Position numbers and translations under genes: made by a program. From positions 1 to 17,570 of the forward strand of contig JAJOHG010000477.1 of the NCBI GenBank assembly GCA_021029095.1: a stretch of DNA of 17,570 nt, read 5' to 3'. Positions 9,910 to 17,570 of this stretch are shown one piece after another. Every line of letters begins with the position of its first letter. Within the stretch, counting starts at the first letter, position 1. The stretch is from Phellopilus nigrolimitatus. Its lineage: Eukaryota; Basidiomycota; Agaricomycetes; Hymenochaetales; Hymenochaetaceae. The notes under the pieces were generated by a model. That model searched no databases, was not told the DNA's origin, and was given only the letters and a program-made list of their open reading frames with translations.

Positions 9910-11264
9910 ATGGCAAACCCAAGCGCGGTTCTCGACAGACTCACTGCAACCAACATATTTGACCTGAGGGGCGTCGTAGCTGTCGTTACCGGTGGGGGAA
10001 CAGTGAGCAAAGTCTTTCCTTGCTCTTAAGTTGCATGTGATCTGAATACAACCCCGACTCGCTGCAGGGTATTGGCCTGATGATAAGCACGTCGCTCATG
10101 GCAAATGGAGCGACAGTTTATATCATAGGTCCTGAACAGGAGAAACTAGACATGTGCATAAACAATTTCTTGGTTCATCGATAAAAACGCATGCATTTTT
10201 GTTCTTAATAGCATCGCAAAAACGTACAACGATGCTGCTCAAGGGCAAGCAGGGAGGGGTAAATTAGTCGGTCTTCAGGGCGATATAAGCTTGAAAGTAT
10301 GTTGAAAAGCTCCGAGAAACATGATTCTAATGTAGCTTCAAACGTATTTTAGGAAGAAGCCAAGCGCCTTGCTGAAGAAATCGCCAAACGAGAGCCACAT
10401 ATAACGATTCTTTTCAACAATGCAGGGTGAGAAAATACAAACTCCTAGCCGGTAGTTGGATCTCACCAATCATTTCAGCATCGGTGGAGGCAGCTGTTCC
10501 CCGCGTCCGGCAGATTCTGCTCCTAATACGTCTCTCAGTCCCGCTTCCAAGCCGACATCCGCTTCAGAATACCTGAAGCGGTACTGGGCAGTAACCCCAG
10601 AGGAATTTGACAACCTACTCCGCACGAACGCAGTTGGGGCATACTGGCTTTCCGCTGCTTTTCTCCCGCTGCTGGAGAAATGGACGGAGAGTGAGGGAGG
10701 AAAGCGCTTCGCGCCGCAGATCGTGATGACGAGTAGTATGAACGGCTGGACCAAGGACTTCGCGACGGGCGCTCTGAGTGTGCCGTATACGATGAGCAAA
10801 AGCGCCATTGGTCATTTCACGGGTAGCCTTGCGCATGACCTGCTGCCTCTTGGTATCCGCGTGAACGGGATCGCGCCAGGTGTGCACTTCGCTCTCTTAA
10901 CCCCACCTGTTGCTCACCGGCATACTTTCAGGCTTTTTTATCACTGATATGACTGCGCCCGGGACCATGGATGCGACAGGGACATCACACTTCCACGCTT
11001 TGGAAACGCCTCAGCTCCCCGCAGATAAGCTGCCGCCATTCGACATCCCGACTAGACAGGCACCCGGAACCGGGGTGCCTATGCTCGGCGGGACCAACCG
11101 CGATATGGGATCCTTGGCTCTATTCCTCACCGTCAATTGGTTTGTCAATGGGGAAACTGTCTTGATCGATGGCGGGGTAAGCGTCACCCGTAACTATCGT
11201 GTTTTACTGATTCTGACTCATATTTTGATCTCAGACTCTGTTGAAGCACCCTTCGTCTTACTAA
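9910..11264 (+). CDS. Short-chain dehydrogenase/reductase, tandem copy 1
   Basis: NAD(P)-dependent oxidoreductase of the classical SDR family; substrate unknown. Seven exons (9910-10002, 10068-10153, 10212-10296, 10353-10426, 10479-10879, 10932-11176, 11235-11264) encode 337 aa. The cofactor motif TGGGTGIG is at residues 27-34, split by intron 1 after the Thr. NNAG is at 110-113. The catalytic set is Asn163, Ser198 (or 199), Tyr216 and Lys220 (YTMSK), so the enzyme should be active. It is longer than a typical 250-aa SDR because of a Pro/Ser-rich loop at about 118-142 and an extended loop after the PG motif (about 250-300). The C-terminal VNGETVLIDGG is normal for the family. Introns are 52-65 nt. 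The CRE/TATA promoter just upstream is shared with copy 2. Confidence 0.92.
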
Positions 11265-11303
11265 GGTAAATAGTCAGTTTAGTGCGCTTCTATTGCCTCT
11301 TCA

Positions 11304-11347
11304 TTCCATGCAATGGAAAGGTCAGATAGAAGATTGTGTAAAATAAA
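11304..11347 (+). promoter_or_regulatory. 3' UTR hairpin and AATAAA of SDR copy 1
   Basis: TTCCAT and ATGGAA (11304-11309 and 11313-11318) form a perfect 6-bp stem with a GCA loop, 40 nt after the stop. AATAAA follows at 11342-11347 inside a GTGTAAAATAAA stretch shared with copy 2. It is probably part of the 3'-end processing or RNA stability signal. Confidence 0.4.
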
Positions 11348-11629
11348 TAAACATCTGGATATTCCACAGTAAAACTAAAGCGACTGTTCTTGTACTTTGC
11401 CTTGTCTTTTCAAACGACAACCTCAAAAAACGAGTAAAACGCAGGAGCCGCCGATCCCAACAAATATGCTATTACGTAAAGTAATGTTTTAAAACATTGA
11501 TATAATCCTATTTCATCATTAACTTTGGACACGACTAAGTTGAGTATTAGAAACTCAAACCCACGACAGTCGAGTCAGACACCGCTCCCGCATCGGAGAG
11601 ATCGGAGAAGTATCTCGAGTAGAACGCAG

Positions 11630-11668
11630 TGACGTCAGGAAAGTATACTGTGGGATGCATTATAAATT
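11630..11668 (+). promoter_or_regulatory. Core promoter of SDR copy 2: CRE-like site and TATA box
   Basis: TGACGTCA at 11630-11637 and TATAAATT at 11661-11668, 52 bp before the ATG. Order and spacing match copy 1, while the sequence between the elements differs. The GAGAAGTATCTCGAGTA stretch just upstream also has a counterpart before copy 1. Confidence 0.65.
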
Positions 11669-11719
11669 GAGCTGAGAATTGAGGCTTTTGAAGACCTGTG
11701 TTTCACGCAATCTTCTCCG

Positions 11720-13063
11720 ATGGCAAACGCTAGCGCTGTTCTCGACAGACTCACTGCAGGTAACATCTTTGACTTGAGGGGCGTCGTAGCCGTTGTCACC
11801 GGCGGAGGAACGGTAAGCAAACTCCTGTTTTTTACGTGTTCTGAATGCAAACATAACCTGTCTACAGGGCATTGGCTTGATGATAAGCACGTCGCTCATG
11901 GCTAATGGAGCGACGGTATATATCATAGGTCCTGAGCAGGAGAAATTGAATACGTGCGTGCATCACATGTAATCTTCTTCGTTTATCTGCATTCATATTT
12001 TGTTCCTTTACAGTATAGCAAAAACATACAACGATGCTGCTCAAGGGCATGGAGGCAGAGGAAAGTTAGTCGGTCTTCAGGGTGACGTAAGATCGAAGGC
12101 ATGTTAAAAAAATACTCTGTGAGATATGATTATAATGTGGTTTTTCAGGACGAGGCCAAGCGTCTCGCCGAAGAAATCGCCAAACGAGAGTCATATATAA
12201 CAATCCTTTTCAACAATGCAGGGTACGCACATACGCGCTTCTAACGGTTTATTAAAATTCATCTATCATTCAGCATTCTCGAAGGTGGATTAGCCCCACG
12301 TCCAGCTAATCCTGCACCCAATGCTTCTCTCAGTCCTGCCTCCAAGCAAACATCAGCCTCGGAATACCTGAACCGCTACTGGGCCGTAACTCCAGAAGAA
12401 TTCGACAACACACTCCGTACAAACGCAGTCGGTCCATACTGGCTTTCCGCTGCGTTCCTCCCGCTGCTGGAGAAGTGGAAGAATAGCGAGGGCGGAAAGC
12501 GCTTCGCTCCGCAGATCGTGATGACGAGTAGTATGAACGGATGGACGAAGGACATCGCGACGGCTGGGTTGAGCGTGCCGTATGTGATGAGCAAAAGCGC
12601 CATTGGACACTTCACTAGCAGCCTCGCGCACGACCTGCTACCTCTCGGCATCCGCGTTAACGGAATCGCGCCAGGTACGTGCAGATCGCTATTTCAAATA
12701 TCATTCATGGAAGACATTGACATGTCTACGCAGGCTGGTTTATCACTGATATGACTGCACCCGGAACCATGGACGCGACTGGGACATCACATATTGACGT
12801 GTCGGAGACGGGTGAGATCCCCGCGGATAAGCTGCCAATATTCGACATCCCGACCAGACAGGCACCCGGTACCGGGGTGTCAGTTCTTGGCGGAACCAAC
12901 CGTGACATGGGATCCCTGGCTCTATTCCTCACCGTCAACTGGTTTGTTAATGGGGAAACTGTCTTGATCGACGGCGGGGTAAGGGCTGTCCGAAGCTTTG
13001 TGTTCTTTGATACTGACTCACTTTCAACCTCAGACTATGTTGAAGCACCCGTCGTCTAACTAA
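11720..13063 (+). CDS. Short-chain dehydrogenase/reductase, tandem copy 2
   Basis: Paralogue of the preceding gene with the same seven exons: 11720-11812, 11868-11953, 12014-12086 (or 12098), 12149-12222, 12274-12674, 12734-12978, 13034-13063. It keeps TGGGTGIG, NNAG, the NAVG Asn, the Ser pair in MTSSMNGW and YVMSK, so catalysis should be preserved. The oddity is exon 3: where copy 1 has the donor GTATGT, this copy has GCATGT at 12099. Splicing could use that GC donor (337 aa) or a GTAAGA 12 nt earlier at 12087 (333 aa, loss of four residues). Both keep the frame. Substitutions include changes in the Pro/Ser-rich loop and after the PG motif (GWF here, GFF in copy 1), which could alter substrate choice. 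Confidence 0.9.
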
Positions 13064-13515
13064 GAAGGGTGATCAGGCTAGTGCGCTTCCGCCGTCTCGT
13101 CTCTTTTCACTTCATGCGATGAAAAAATTTGACAAGATTCTGTGTAAAATAAACGAACGAAGAACTTATCGAGAAGGTTTACTGTATAACGGAAGCGACT
13201 GTCTTTGTATTTACCTTTCCTTTTGAATGGCAACCAAAGAAAGTGCTGTGGGACATGGTGAGATGCCGATCGCAAATGAACGTCGGAGCCTGAAATGCCT
13301 CGCGTCGAGCGCCACAGACGCGTCTCATGCCTTTCCCACGACATGGAACAACGCGTTTGATTCAGATACCGGTTCCTCGAACTTAGAACGCAGATAATAT
13401 GTACCTGCCACAGACTTGTTAATCGGTAGAGCACAATTCTTTTTGAATCCACAAGTACCGATAATACACTTGTGCAGTACATATGCATATATGTTTTCCA
13501 TCAACACGCAACTCG
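13064..13515. other. Gap between convergent genes
   Basis: About 450 nt between the stop of SDR copy 2 and the stop of the RPAP3-like gene. The left 170 nt is the duplicated 3' UTR (hairpin 13111-13123, AATAAA 13148-13153). A 136-codon minus frame at 13078-13488 overlaps that duplicated UTR and has no recognisable domain, so it is not called. Confidence 0.55.
13111..13153 (+). promoter_or_regulatory. 3' UTR hairpin and AATAAA of SDR copy 2
   Basis: TTCAT and ATGAA (13111-13115 and 13119-13123) make a perfect 5-bp stem with a GCG loop, 47 nt after the stop. AATAAA is at 13148-13153. This is the counterpart of the copy 1 hairpin, shorter by one C-G pair. Confidence 0.4.
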
Positions 13516-15288
13516 CTAGATCCTCCACAACTCGGCACCAACGGCCTCGCCCAATACTTTACACAGCTCCTTTTCTTGCGCGCTCAGGAAAAGAGTGACA
13601 GTCGCAAAGCGCGGGACGCGCGGAAACCAGTGCAGGTATGCACGCACGCGGGCTTTGATCGCGGGGTCACCAGTCGCGCTGACAGCGAGCGAGCAAACTT
13701 CAAGGATCTGCAGGAGAAGCACAGACTCGAGCGAAATTTTAAAGAGGGAGGGGAGCGCCGGGGGCGGAATTCTCTAAATTAATGCGGAAATAATACTAAT
13801 TAGGCGGAGGTAGAGTGTGGATAGGTGAAGACGCACGCAGAGCAGGTCCCAGCGCTCAGACGGCTCGGCTAACTCCCAGGATCGAGAGAAGTCGAACAAA
13901 GTAAGTGGAGAAGGCTGTGGAGAATCGTTCTCGGAGCTTGAGGTGTCTGATTTACTTTTCCGGCCTGGTGAAGAATCGTTTGCTTTCGGTGAAGACGAAG
14001 ACGCATCTGGCGCACGGAAAAGGGTATGCTCTCCGGAGGGCCGGAAGATTCCGCCTCGCGCAATGGGCGTCTTCTCTGTATCAGGTTTTGGCGGCGACGC
14101 GCGCGCAGGAGAAGGAGATGGCGTGGGTAATCCCTGCTCGGACTTCGACTGGAGCGGACGTGAGGAGATCGGCGTCAACGAGTCTTTTGCATTAGAAGAC
14201 GACGATGATGCAATCGGTTGCGAGGGAGGCTCGCCCGCCGTTTCTACAATTTTAATGGGAACGCGACGTCGCTGGGATGGTGGAGGTTTGATCGCGCTTG
14301 CGATATCCTGTCGCCATTGATTTAACTTAGTTGTGTATAGGAAACTCTGATCGAGACATTTTTTTTACCTTCAGTGTCGTCTTCTTTGGGCGCTCGAGTA
14401 ACGCATTGACTTTGTGCAACTCGCTTTTTACAGAGTCGTTGCTGGGCTCTAGCTTCAGCGCGTCAAGCAGATCTAAAGACTACGAATGAGTTTGCGAATA
14501 GCAGAAATGCGCTGATAGGTCCCGTGGGTAGATCATTGAGTTCTACTGGCGCATCCAGATACCTCATTGTATCTAGAACTATATCTTCCTGGAGATTGAT
14601 CAAAAGACCACAGTGACGCCGTTCTTTTAGGTGTAGCAAAAGAGATCATCGCAGGCGAAATACGATAGCCCAGCTTGTGGCTATTTTACACCCAATTGGG
14701 GAAGGGAGGGTGAGAAGGAATGTTCGCAAGACTGCAGCGGTCATATACCCACGTCCCAGAAAGTCTCTCGGGACATCGTAAAATAAACTCTTATGGTGGT
14801 GGCGCCAGCCATGATCCAGGACAGAAGGGGAACAGGAGAACACGTACCTTTCTTTGCCTCGTCCAACCGTTGCAGCTCAATCCGCGCCTGCGCCCTCCGA
14901 AACAAGGCCTTTACGTGCCCAGGCTTTAACTGCAAAACGTTTGAGCAATCTCTCTCGGCGTCCTCATTTCTGATGCAACATAAGCTCGAATGCTGGCTTC
15001 TCCATGACAGCGTACGTACTTGCCTAATCTCAGATATGCCGCAGCTCGGTTGAGAGGGAACGTCGGGTCGGCGCTGTCGGCTAAGATGGCAGTTGTGTAA
15101 TGTCCCACTGCTTCCGGAAAATTCTCCGCCTTGAAAGCTGCATTGCCCTAAGTCGTTGATATCGCCAGCGCATCGACCGAAGGCGTCATTAGGGCGAAGG
15201 CGTCATCAGTTTGGCTTGTTTCGAATTGATCGTGAAAAATATAAAGCGCACTCACCCTCTCTTTTGCTCTTTGAGCATCAGTCGCCAT
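13516..15288 (-). CDS. RPAP3: TPR protein with RPAP3 C-terminal domain (R2TP cochaperone subunit)
   Basis: Likely the adaptor of the R2TP complex, which with Hsp90 and the RuvBL ATPases assembles RNA polymerases, snoRNPs and PIKK kinases. Minus-strand exons 15288-15256, 15147-15020, 14969-14848, 14472-14369, 14307-13837 and 13773-13516 give 371 aa. A TPR domain fills about residues 3-115 (AKERGNAAFKAENFPEAVGH, then FPLNRAAAYLRLGK, then VKALFRRAQARIELQRLDEA), ending in a KKTTLKDIA helix. Residues 140-260 are a Ser/Pro-rich linker. The RPAP3_C domain starts near 263 (LFDFSRSWELAEPSERWDLL) and runs to the end. The carboxylate-clamp Lys/Asn/Arg residues of Hsp90-binding TPRs appear present. Intron 3 is 375 nt, far longer than the others (50-108). 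Compared with human RPAP3 it has one TPR block rather than two. Confidence 0.88.
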
Positions 15289-15685
15289 AGCGGATTTCGA
15301 GCGACGTAGTCTCGAGAACTCGCTCTTGAGTTTATTGAAAAAGTGAGCAGAAAATTCGTAGTGTGTTCTTTTGCAGACTTTGTTGCTAAAACTGACGAAG
15401 ATGGTGGTAGGAGCGTGAGTGACGGACGCGTCAGGATCCGCGCGCAAACGCGTACTAAGAGGTGCACGTAGCGACTTGACCACCATCTGAAGGCCGGACA
15501 GACAGCGACCTGCCTTTGCTCTCCCGAACAGCCCGCGACAACGTGTGTTGCAGAACAGTCTATTCACGATCTCGCCTGCCACCTAATGACCTCAGTTACG
15601 TATAAGAACTAGACAATATGGACTGCCAGTCAACTCAGGCAACTTCGAATCAGGTGTTCCCTTCACCTCCAGACCGTACGCACCT
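15289..15685. other. Divergent promoter region of the RPAP3-like and DUG2-like genes
   Basis: About 400 nt between two divergent starts. A minus frame continues upstream of the RPAP3 Met to 15582 but has no protein-like features, so it is taken as 5' UTR. An ATG at 15618 on the plus strand is out of frame with the DUG2-like start. No clear TATA box. Confidence 0.45.
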
Positions 15686-17570
15686 ATGCCATGCTCATTA
15701 GCAGAACACGCTTTGACAACGGCGTCCCCTCCTACTCCTCCTCTTTCTCCGAACCGAACAGCATCGCTTAGTCGCGACATTCCTCAGGAAGCATCTTCCC
15801 CTACCCTTATGCATACACTCCATACAGAGACGAGCTCCGTCTTGAGCGTCACGGCCGACGAGAGACACATATACAGTGGTAGCCAAGGATATGACATCTT
15901 CGTGAGTTCCAAGTTCTTCTGTATCTGGAACGTTTTGACTTCACCTTCGAAGGTCTGGGATAGATTCTCTTTCGCCGTTAAGACTACTCTGCGTGGGCAT
16001 ACAGGCAGCGTTCTGGCCCTTGAAGTAGCCAAAGAGAAGGGATGGCTGTTCAGCTCATCAGGTATGTTGTATTTGAGTTCTACATAAAGCTCGTTCGCAA
16101 GTCCGTTGGTGCTCTCGTCATAACACTCATTGTTTTATCTCTGAAGGCGATAGTACTGTCAGAGTACGCAGCGCTTTAGGGTGTAACAACGATGCTATCG
16201 ATGAACATTTCTCCGATCTACAGGTCCTGGTGCACAAGTAATTTATCGCCAATTTATATATCACTCCATATCTGGAATCGGACTCCGGAGATCTCTTCTG
16301 CCTTTCATATTCGCCGACGCTAGACACAGTCTACTTTGGATGTCAAAATACCTCGCTTCAGTGGTTCGATTTCACCGATCTTCCCTCGTCGGAAAGTCTG
16401 TCTGTCCGTACTCAATGGTTTTAATTCCTCCAGTCCCGATCCTTTCACAATTCGGGAATCTGACGTCGTCCGGGTTCGAAGAGAAACAAATTCTTCGGAG
16501 ATGGATACGCGAGTGGTCAGGCGACCCCGACCCCGCTTTGCAAAGAAGATTCACCAAAACCTCTAAGAGTGCTACAGTGATGAGTACAAACGTGATCGAC
16601 TCCGCACATTATGGGTATGTGTACTCGATGGCTTTGCTTCCATCGTCATTGGAGAGCAATGTTGGAAGAGAGGACAAGGATATGGTCTATGTTCTTCTTG
16701 TCACTGGCAGCGGTGATGAGACGGTTAAGGTGACAATTACGCTCTCGACACCTTTTCTTTCTTAGTTGCTGAGATTTCGGGTTTTGCAGCTTTGGAAGTG
16801 CACTCCTTCCGGGCCAGTACTGGTGCATACTTTTGATGCCAGCGCAGGAGCTGTCCTCTCCCTCGTCGTGCGTCATGAAAGCGTTTATGCCGGATGTCAA
16901 GACGGACACGTCAAGGTATTCGATCTTGAAACAAAGACACTTGTGCGAACCATCATTGCGCAAGAGGTAAATACATGTGCTTTTCTCCAACAATCATCGA
17001 GAAATCTAACCTCTTCGTTTTGTTCATTTTCGTCTCTTTAGGGCGTAGATATCCTTTCCTTGTCGATGATTGACACCGATCTCTACACCTGCTTCGCAAA
17101 CGGAGAAATTCGGCGATGGTCAGCTAGTTTCGACTGCACTGCGTCATGGCAGGCGCATGACGGGATTGTCCTTTCGTTCGTTCATCACCCGTTGCGAAAA
17201 AAGTGGTTCTTGGCGTCTTGTCACAGGTGCAAATGACAATTGTATAAAGGTGGGTTTCGACTCATTGGAAAACAAATGACATCAACCAATTCTGAATATA
17301 TGTTCGCTAGTTATGGCATATTGACAGGCCGAAATCTCGTCGAGGTAGCTTATCAATGAAAGGAAGAGATGGATCGGAGTCGCCCGCGGATAATCGCAGC
17401 ATGCACGGTGAGTTAGAAAAAACAGTTGATTGATTGATTTTTCGGTCTGAAAATATTCCAGATACAATGTTACACGCGCTATCAAAATTCATATCCATCC
17501 CAAGCATCAGCAGCGAAGATAAACATCGTGAGGACTGCCGACACAGCTATATGGTTGAAGAAATGCTTCA
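15686..17570 (+). pseudogene. DUG2: Dug2-like WD40 / M20 metallopeptidase gene, broken, truncated by window edge
   Basis: Dug2 works with Dug1 and Dug3 in cytosolic glutathione degradation. It has an N-terminal WD40 propeller and a C-terminal M20 peptidase-like domain. Segments seen: 15686-15901 (PPTPPLSP, YSGSQGYDI), 15953-16061 (LRGHTGSVLALE), 16147-16163, 16224 to about 16403 (YFGCQNTSLQWFDF), about 16482-16577 (NKFFGDGY), 16580-16729 (NVIDSAHYGYVYSMAL, GSGDETVK), 16790-16966, 17042-17249 (LVTGANDNCIK), 17311-17407 (LWHIDRPK) and 17462 onward, where the peptidase part begins (MLHALSKFISIPSISS). Splice sites are mostly good. The frame is interrupted by a TAA at 16239, stops between 16404 and 16481 unless spliced by a weak donor, TGATGA at 16578, a 4-bp duplication near 17173, and a +1 shift near 17542. 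It could be a pseudogene or a poorly assembled locus. Confidence 0.8.

Larger units (their letters stand above)
11265..11719. other. Spacer between the two SDR copies
   Basis: About 455 nt: the 3' UTR of copy 1 (hairpin at 11304-11318, AATAAA at 11342-11347), then a unique AT-rich segment of about 140 nt (roughly 11423-11566) with no counterpart after copy 2, then the copy 2 promoter. No separate gene was seen. Confidence 0.6.
9760..13235 (+). repeat. Tandem segmental duplication carrying two SDR genes
   Basis: Unit 1 runs from about 9760 to 11422 and unit 2 from about 11567 to 13235, offset by about 1.81 kb. Similarity starts at a shared GTCAGAC upstream of the promoter. It continues through CRE, TATA, all seven exons and the 3' UTR, and fades after a shared GCGACTGT stretch and a CAACC. 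Exons are highly similar and introns much less so, pointing to an old duplication with the coding part under selection. The two starts and the seven exon lengths correspond one to one. Confidence 0.9.

Noticed and set aside
13395..13470. tRNA-like stretch (ATCGGTAGAGCAC resembles a D-arm)
   Set aside because: No GGTTCGA-type T-arm follows, the anticodon stem does not form, and acceptor ends do not pair.
13078..13488. 136-codon open frame on the minus strand
   Set aside because: Overlaps the duplicated SDR 3' UTR, has no recognisable motif and no visible splice partner.
1..17570. Search for CRISPR arrays, transposons, phage or defence systems
   Set aside because: No regularly spaced repeats, transposase, integrase, reverse transcriptase or terminal inverted repeats were seen; gene structure is that of a fungal nuclear genome.

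Overview
The window looks like nuclear DNA of a filamentous basidiomycete, most likely an agaricomycete. Nearly every gene is split by many short GT-AG introns, mostly 47-75 nt. Genes lie close together on both strands, and the recognisable proteins are ordinary fungal ones. No bacterial, viral or organellar signal is visible. Exon models below were built by hand from reading frame, splice signals and protein continuity. They have not been checked against transcripts.

Layout from left to right. (1) 1-114: first exon of a minus-strand gene that runs off the left edge. (2) 525-1469: a possible multi-exon plus-strand gene, unrecognised and poorly supported. (3) About 2143-2657: a small Ser/Pro-rich hypothetical protein in three exons, plus strand. 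(4) 3011-4117, minus: class I SAM-dependent methyltransferase, 4 exons, 291 aa. (5) 4891-6133, plus: Vip1-type RRM protein, 8 exons including one of 12 nt, 257 aa. (6) 6369-9323, plus: DEAH-box RNA helicase of the Dhr2/DHX33 type, 11 exons, 799 aa. (7) 9910-11264 and 11720-13063, plus: two tandemly duplicated short-chain dehydrogenase/reductase (SDR) genes with identical exon plans, a shared CRE-like/TATA promoter and a shared 3' hairpin. (8) 13516-15288, minus: TPR protein with an RPAP3 C-terminal domain (R2TP cochaperone), 6 exons, 371 aa, one intron of 375 nt. (9) 15686 to the right edge, plus: a Dug2-like WD40/M20-peptidase gene broken by several frameshifts and stops.

Most genes are housekeeping functions: ribosome biogenesis helicase, R2TP assembly, RNA binding and glutathione degradation. 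They do not form one pathway, so neighbourhood says little about joint function. The accessory part is the SDR tandem pair, a segmental duplication of about 1.65 kb carried with its promoter and 3' UTR. I saw no CRISPR array, transposase, reverse transcriptase, tRNA or defence cassette. The items most worth a second look are the decaying (or mis-assembled) DUG2 locus, the mutated intron donor in the second SDR gene, the coupled stem change in the SDR 3' hairpins, and the very long intron in the RPAP3-like gene.
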